17,133 nucleotides of DNA from UBA11512 sp964623895 (GTDB taxonomy: Bacteria; Bacillota; Clostridia; Oscillospirales; CAG-272), in NCBI GenBank assembly GCA_964623895.1, contig CAZUWA010000031.1, positions 1 to 17,133 on the forward strand, in the 5' to 3' direction. The notes below the pieces were generated by a model that had not been told where the DNA came from, ran no database searches, and was given only the letters and a program-made list of their open reading frames with translations. This document shows positions 13,717-17,133 of this stretch, in pieces (the first letter of the stretch is position 1; every line of letters starts with the position of its first letter). The position numbers and the translations under genes were made by a program.

Positions 13717-15801
13717 ATGGGAAAACTGACTGAAAATTTCGGAAAAATGGTGTTCGATGACTGTGCAATGCGCCAAACGCTCTCAAAAGATGTCTATAAA
13801 TCAATGAAAGAAACCATTTCGGAAGGAAAAAATCTCGATATTACCGTCGCAAATGTCGTCGCAAACGCCATGAAAACTTGGGCTACCGAACTGGGCGCGA
13901 CGCATTACACCCACTGGTTTCAACCCTTAACCGGCGTCACTGCAGAAAAACATGACAGTTTTTTGTATGTGCAAAAGGACGGCAGCATCCTTGAAGAATT
14001 TTCCGGCAAAAAACTCATCAAAGGTGAGCCGGACGCATCCTCCTTTCCTTCCGGCGGATTGCGCGCCACCTTTGAAGCACGCGGTTATACCGCTTGGGAT
14101 CCGACTTCTTACGCCTTCATCAAGGATAACACTCTCTACATCCCCACCGTTTTTTGCGCCTACGGGGGAGAATTGCTCGACAAAAAAACGCCACTGCTTC
14201 GTTCGCTCGAACTGCTTTCCACACAAGCGACCCGTGTTTTGAACCTTTTGGGCTACAAGGATGTCACCCGTGTGAGCGTCAACGTCGGCGCAGAGCAAGA
14301 ATATTTTCTTATCGACAAAGAGCAATATAACCGCCGTCAAGACCTGAAAATGACCGGTCGCACCCTCTTCGGCGCACCTTCTCCGAAAGGACAGGAACTG
14401 GACAACCACTATTTCGGGAGCATCCGCCCTCGCGTCAAGGCATTCATGGAAGACCTCGACGAAGAGCTGTGGCGCTTAGGGATCTATGCCAGCACCGAGC
14501 ACAACGAGACCGCACCCGGGCAACAAGAGATTGCGCCCATCTTCTGTACCTGCAACCTCGCTTCCGATCAAAATCAGTTGACGATGGATGTCATGAAAAA
14601 CGTAGCCGACCGTCACGGACTGGTCTGTCTGTTGCATGAAAAGCCCTTCAAAGGGGTGAACGGCTCGGGAAAACACAACAACTGGTCGCTTGAGACCAAC
14701 ACCGGCATGCGGCTGTTAAAGCCGGGCGAGGATCCCTTCTCGAACACGGTGTTTCTCCTCTTCCTCTCCGCCGTCATCGCCGCCGTGGACAACTATCAAG
14801 ACTTACTGCGCGTATCCGTAGCTTCCCCCGCAAACGATCACCGCCTCGGCGGCGACGAAGCTCCGCCTTCCATCATCTCGGTCTACCTCGGCGAGGAACT
14901 GACTGCCGTTTTGGAGAGCATTGAGGAAGGAAAAAAATACTTCAGCGCCAAAAAAGCGAGTATGCAGACCGGCGTCTTGACCATTCCCGACTTCAAAAAG
15001 GACACCACCGACCGCAACCGCACCTCTCCCTTCGCCTTCACAGGAAACAAGTTTGAGTTCCGAATGCTTGGCTCTGCGCAGTCGATCTCCGATCCGAATA
15101 CCGTACTCAACACCGCCGTAGCCGACACCCTCGCCCTCTTTGCCGAAAAATTGGAGGGCAAAAAAGAGCCTCTTGCTGCCGCAAGAAGATTGGTACGGGA
15201 GGTCTACAGCACACACAAACGCATCATTTTCAATGGCAATAACTATTCTGCCAACTGGGTGGAAGAGGCAAAAAAGCGCGGACTTTTCCAATTGACCACC
15301 GCAGCTGACGCGATCCCTTCCCTCGTCTCTGAAAAAAATATCGCGCTTTTTGAGCGGTGGGGGATCTTTTCAAGGGCAGAGCTTTTCTCGCGCTGTGAGG
15401 TCATGCTAGAAAATTACGCAAATGTCACCTCGATCGAAGCCCTGACCATGTCATATATGGCAAGAAGACAGATCATCCCTGCCGTTTCAAACTACGCAAA
15501 AAGGCTGTGCGAAGAGTACAAAACCGCCAAAGATTGCGATTTTGCCGTACCTCGCGCCGAAAAAGCGGCAAAAAATGCCTGTGCGCGCAGTGAAGAACTG
15601 TACGCCGCCGTCGATGCACTGGACGCCCTGCTCGACACATTGAAAAGCATTCAAGACAGTAGCGTTTCCGCCGAATTCTGTAAGGAGAAATTGATCCCCG
15701 CGATGGAAACTCTGCGCACCGTTGCCGACGAAGCAGAGAAAAATACCCCTTCCGACCTTTGGCCCTTCCCGATCTATTCCGAATTGATGTTCAGCATCTA
15801 A
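13717..15801 (+). CDS. glnN: Glutamine synthetase type III
   Basis: It makes glutamine from glutamate, ammonia and ATP. The 694-residue length is that of GSIII; types I and II are much shorter. Motifs include SFPSGGLRATFEARGYTAWDPTS (about 109-131), VNVGAEQEYFLID (188-200, with metal-binding glutamates), STEHNETAPGQQEIAP (259-274), GVNGSGKHNNWS (313-324) and NRTSPFAFTGNKFEFRMLGS, the ATP/glutamate-site region. The start at 13717 has GGAGG (13706-13710) six bases ahead. A longer frame back to 13678 overlaps the -10 box and cannot be the start. GSIII is common in anaerobic gut bacteria and cyanobacteria. No amtB, glnB or glnR gene is nearby; the gene has its own promoter and terminator, so it is probably a single-gene unit. 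Confidence 0.97.
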   Translation: MGKLTENFGKMVFDDCAMRQTLSKDVYKSMKETISEGKNLDITVANVVANAMKTWATELGATHYTHWFQPLTGVTAEKHDSFLYVQKDGSILEEFSGKKLIKGEPDASSFPSGGLRATFEARGYTAWDPTSYAFIKDNTLYIPTVFCAYGGELLDKKTPLLRSLELLSTQATRVLNLLGYKDVTRVSVNVGAEQEYFLIDKEQYNRRQDLKMTGRTLFGAPSPKGQELDNHYFGSIRPRVKAFMEDLDEELWRLGIYASTEHNETAPGQQEIAPIFCTCNLASDQNQLTMDVMKNVADRHGLVCLLHEKPFKGVNGSGKHNNWSLETNTGMRLLKPGEDPFSNTVFLLFLSAVIAAVDNYQDLLRVSVASPANDHRLGGDEAPPSIISVYLGEELTAVLESIEEGKKYFSAKKASMQTGVLTIPDFKKDTTDRNRTSPFAFTGNKFEFRMLGSAQSISDPNTVLNTAVADTLALFAEKLEGKKEPLAAARRLVREVYSTHKRIIFNGNNYSANWVEEAKKRGLFQLTTAADAIPSLVSEKNIALFERWGIFSRAELFSRCEVMLENYANVTSIEALTMSYMARRQIIPAVSNYAKRLCEEYKTAKDCDFAVPRAEKAAKNACARSEELYAAVDALDALLDTLKSIQDSSVSAEFCKEKLIPAMETLRTVADEAEKNTPSDLWPFPIYSELMFSI

Positions 15802-15827
15802 AAAACGCCCCATAGGGCGTTTTTTTT
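15801..15827. terminator. Bidirectional intrinsic terminator between glnN and mnmE
   Basis: AAAAACGCCC (15801-15810) pairs with GGGCGTTTTT (15815-15824) around the loop CATA, and the T-run continues to 15827. The A-run on the left gives a T-run on the minus strand too. It overlaps the last base of the glnN stop codon and can also stop mnmE transcripts arriving from the right. Confidence 0.93.
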
Positions 15828-15992
15828 ACATTTTTTCAAGTTGGACATTTCTATCAGCCACGCCGCATTCGACCGGTGGTTGACCCGGATATGCTTTCCA
15901 TAACAGTTCAGACCATTAGGCGAGAAGAGACTATATTTCAAAAAACGATTAAAAAATAATTACTTTTCATAAAGATATCATTTTTCAAGCAT

Positions 15993-17133
15993 TTATTTCC
16001 CGACACAAAATCTCGAAAAAATGGCAGAAACGATATCCTCATCCACCGCCCTTCCGTCGATCGCGGCGATCTGTGACATGGCAAGTTCAACATCCAGCGC
16101 AGCAATATCGGGTGAAAAACCGCTTCGCAAGGCGGCAATGGCATGTTCAATGCTCTCAATCGCCTGCCCTGTTGCATTTGCCTGCCTTGCCGAAGTTAAA
16201 ACAGCGCGGTCGCGGTAGTCGATCTGCCCCCCGACGAACAGTTTTTCAAGCAACTCCTTGAATTCATCCGGCATTTTGCCGCTTGCGGCAGAAATTTTCA
16301 GAGTCGGCAACTCTTTCAGTATCGAACAGTCAAAGAGCGTTTCAAGATCGCTCTTGTTGAGCAGTGCCACGATCGGCACAGAACAATCTTTGAGCAATTC
16401 TATCAAGTGCATATCTTCTTCATCTGCCGCACGACTGCCGTCAAATACAGCCAAAATCAGTTCGGCGTCGTTTATCTTTTTGATACTGCGCTCCACGCCC
16501 ATTTTTTCAACGGTATCTTTCGTTTCATGAATACCCGCGGTGTCGCTTAGGCGCAGAAGGATCTTTCCGACAGTCGTCGTTTCCTCAACAGTGTCTCTCG
16601 TAGTGCCGGCGATTGGGGAAACAATGGCACGCTCTCTGCCCAAAAGGGCATTGAGGATCGAGGATTTTCCGGTGTTTGGCTTGCCGACAATGGCGGTCGG
16701 AATTCCTTCCATCACGGCGTGTCCCATTTTGTAACTTTCTTTCAAGCGACAAAGGCGAGCGCAGATCTCCTGTAGTGCCGCCATGAAATCCTTTGCCGAA
16801 AGATCGGAAAGTTCTTCATCCGGATAATCTATAAAAACATAGATCTGCGCCAAAAGCGCGGTCAAGTCCGCATAGATCTGCTCGGTCTCACCTGAAAGCA
16901 AGGTTCTGTTTGCTTTTCCCGCAAGAGCGATCTGACTGTCGTTTTCCGCATTAATGAGGTCGATGACCGCTTCCGCTCCCGAAAGAGAAAGTTTCCCGTT
17001 CATAAAAGCGCGCTTGGAAAATTCTCCCGGTCCCGCGGGGGCTGCACCTGCGGAAAGAAGGCTTTCATAAACACGTGCAGTCAACAAGACACCGCCATGA
17101 CAAGATATCTCCACTGTGTCTTCGCCCGTAAAA
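15993..17133 (-). CDS. mnmE: tRNA uridine-5-carboxymethylaminomethyl modification GTPase MnmE (5' end outside window)
   Basis: MnmE works with MnmG to add an aminomethyl-type group to uridine 34 of tRNAs reading two-codon boxes ending in A or G. About 380 residues are visible. The frame stays open to the edge with FTGEDTVEISCHGG, so the first 80 or so residues of the folate-binding domain are missing. The GTPase domain is complete: GKPNTGKSS (G1), GTTRDT (G2), DTAGIHET (G3), NKSDL (G4) and SAASG (G5). The C-terminus ends FCVGK, the expected motif with the essential cysteine. A GTG at 17114 could look like a start, but the N-terminal domain motif continues through it. It converges on glnN. mnmG, its usual partner, would follow in many genomes but is not in the window. 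Confidence 0.97.
   Translation of the reverse strand, partial: FTGEDTVEISCHGGVLLTARVYESLLSAGAAPAGPGEFSKRAFMNGKLSLSGAEAVIDLINAENDSQIALAGKANRTLLSGETEQIYADLTALLAQIYVFIDYPDEELSDLSAKDFMAALQEICARLCRLKESYKMGHAVMEGIPTAIVGKPNTGKSSILNALLGRERAIVSPIAGTTRDTVEETTTVGKILLRLSDTAGIHETKDTVEKMGVERSIKKINDAELILAVFDGSRAADEEDMHLIELLKDCSVPIVALLNKSDLETLFDCSILKELPTLKISAASGKMPDEFKELLEKLFVGGQIDYRDRAVLTSARQANATGQAIESIEHAIAALRSGFSPDIAALDVELAMSQIAAIDGRAVDEDIVSAIFSRFCVGK

Noticed and set aside
13927..14409. Minus-strand open frame (160 codons) inside glnN
   Set aside because: Antisense shadow of a well conserved gene, with no ribosome site or recognisable domain.
15841..15935. Possible tRNA-like stretch after glnN (contains ATTCGACC)
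   Set aside because: I could not build a cloverleaf with acceptor, D, anticodon and T arms on either strand.
1..17133. CRISPR arrays, insertion sequences, prophage or defence-system genes
   Set aside because: I saw no regularly spaced repeats, transposase or integrase motifs, or defence protein domains beyond the two antitoxin genes.

Overview
The window is a chromosomal segment of a Bacillota (Firmicutes) bacterium, most likely an anaerobic member of the class Clostridia. Three things point there: the gene order yggS-sepF-yggT-ylmH-divIVA-ileS-lspA-rluD, which is the classic Gram-positive cell-division tail; AGGAG-type ribosome binding sites; and a type III glutamine synthetase. The assignment to a group is inference from synteny and protein character, not from a marker gene.

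Layout. (1) Positions 1-850 look like a small accessory patch. They hold the 3' part of an XRE/HigA-type antitoxin gene, about 300 bases of palindrome-rich non-coding DNA, and a RelB/DinJ antitoxin gene with a textbook promoter but no toxin gene after it. (2) Positions 852-13434 hold twelve tightly packed plus-strand genes: miaA, a HlyD-like membrane protein, yggS, sepF, yggT, ylmH, divIVA, ileS, lspA, rluD, metG and tatD. They end at a clear intrinsic terminator (13436-13467). Several junctions overlap or nearly touch (yggT/ylmH, lspA/rluD, metG/tatD), so this is probably one long operon with internal promoters. One good internal candidate lies inside yggS, just ahead of sepF. (3) A single glutamine synthetase III gene (13717-15801) has its own extended -10 promoter and its own terminator. 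(4) On the minus strand, the end of mnmE (trmE) runs off the right edge and converges on the synthetase gene.

How the genes fit together. The operon couples envelope growth and division (SepF anchoring FtsZ, YggT, YlmH, DivIVA, and LspA for lipoproteins) to translation quality. The translation side consists of tRNA modification by MiaA, isoleucyl- and methionyl-tRNA synthetases, and RluD-type pseudouridylation, with MnmE on the other strand adding a second tRNA-modification gene. YggS looks after pyridoxal phosphate balance, and the synthetase assimilates ammonia.

I found no CRISPR array, tRNA, rRNA, insertion sequence or novel multigene system. The most unusual signals are small and regulatory: hairpins sitting between the Shine-Dalgarno sequence and the start codon of metG (and, more weakly, yggS); a strong hairpin between ileS and lspA; an orphan antitoxin whose promoter appears to read into the housekeeping operon; and a perfect 20-bp palindrome inside the HlyD-like gene.
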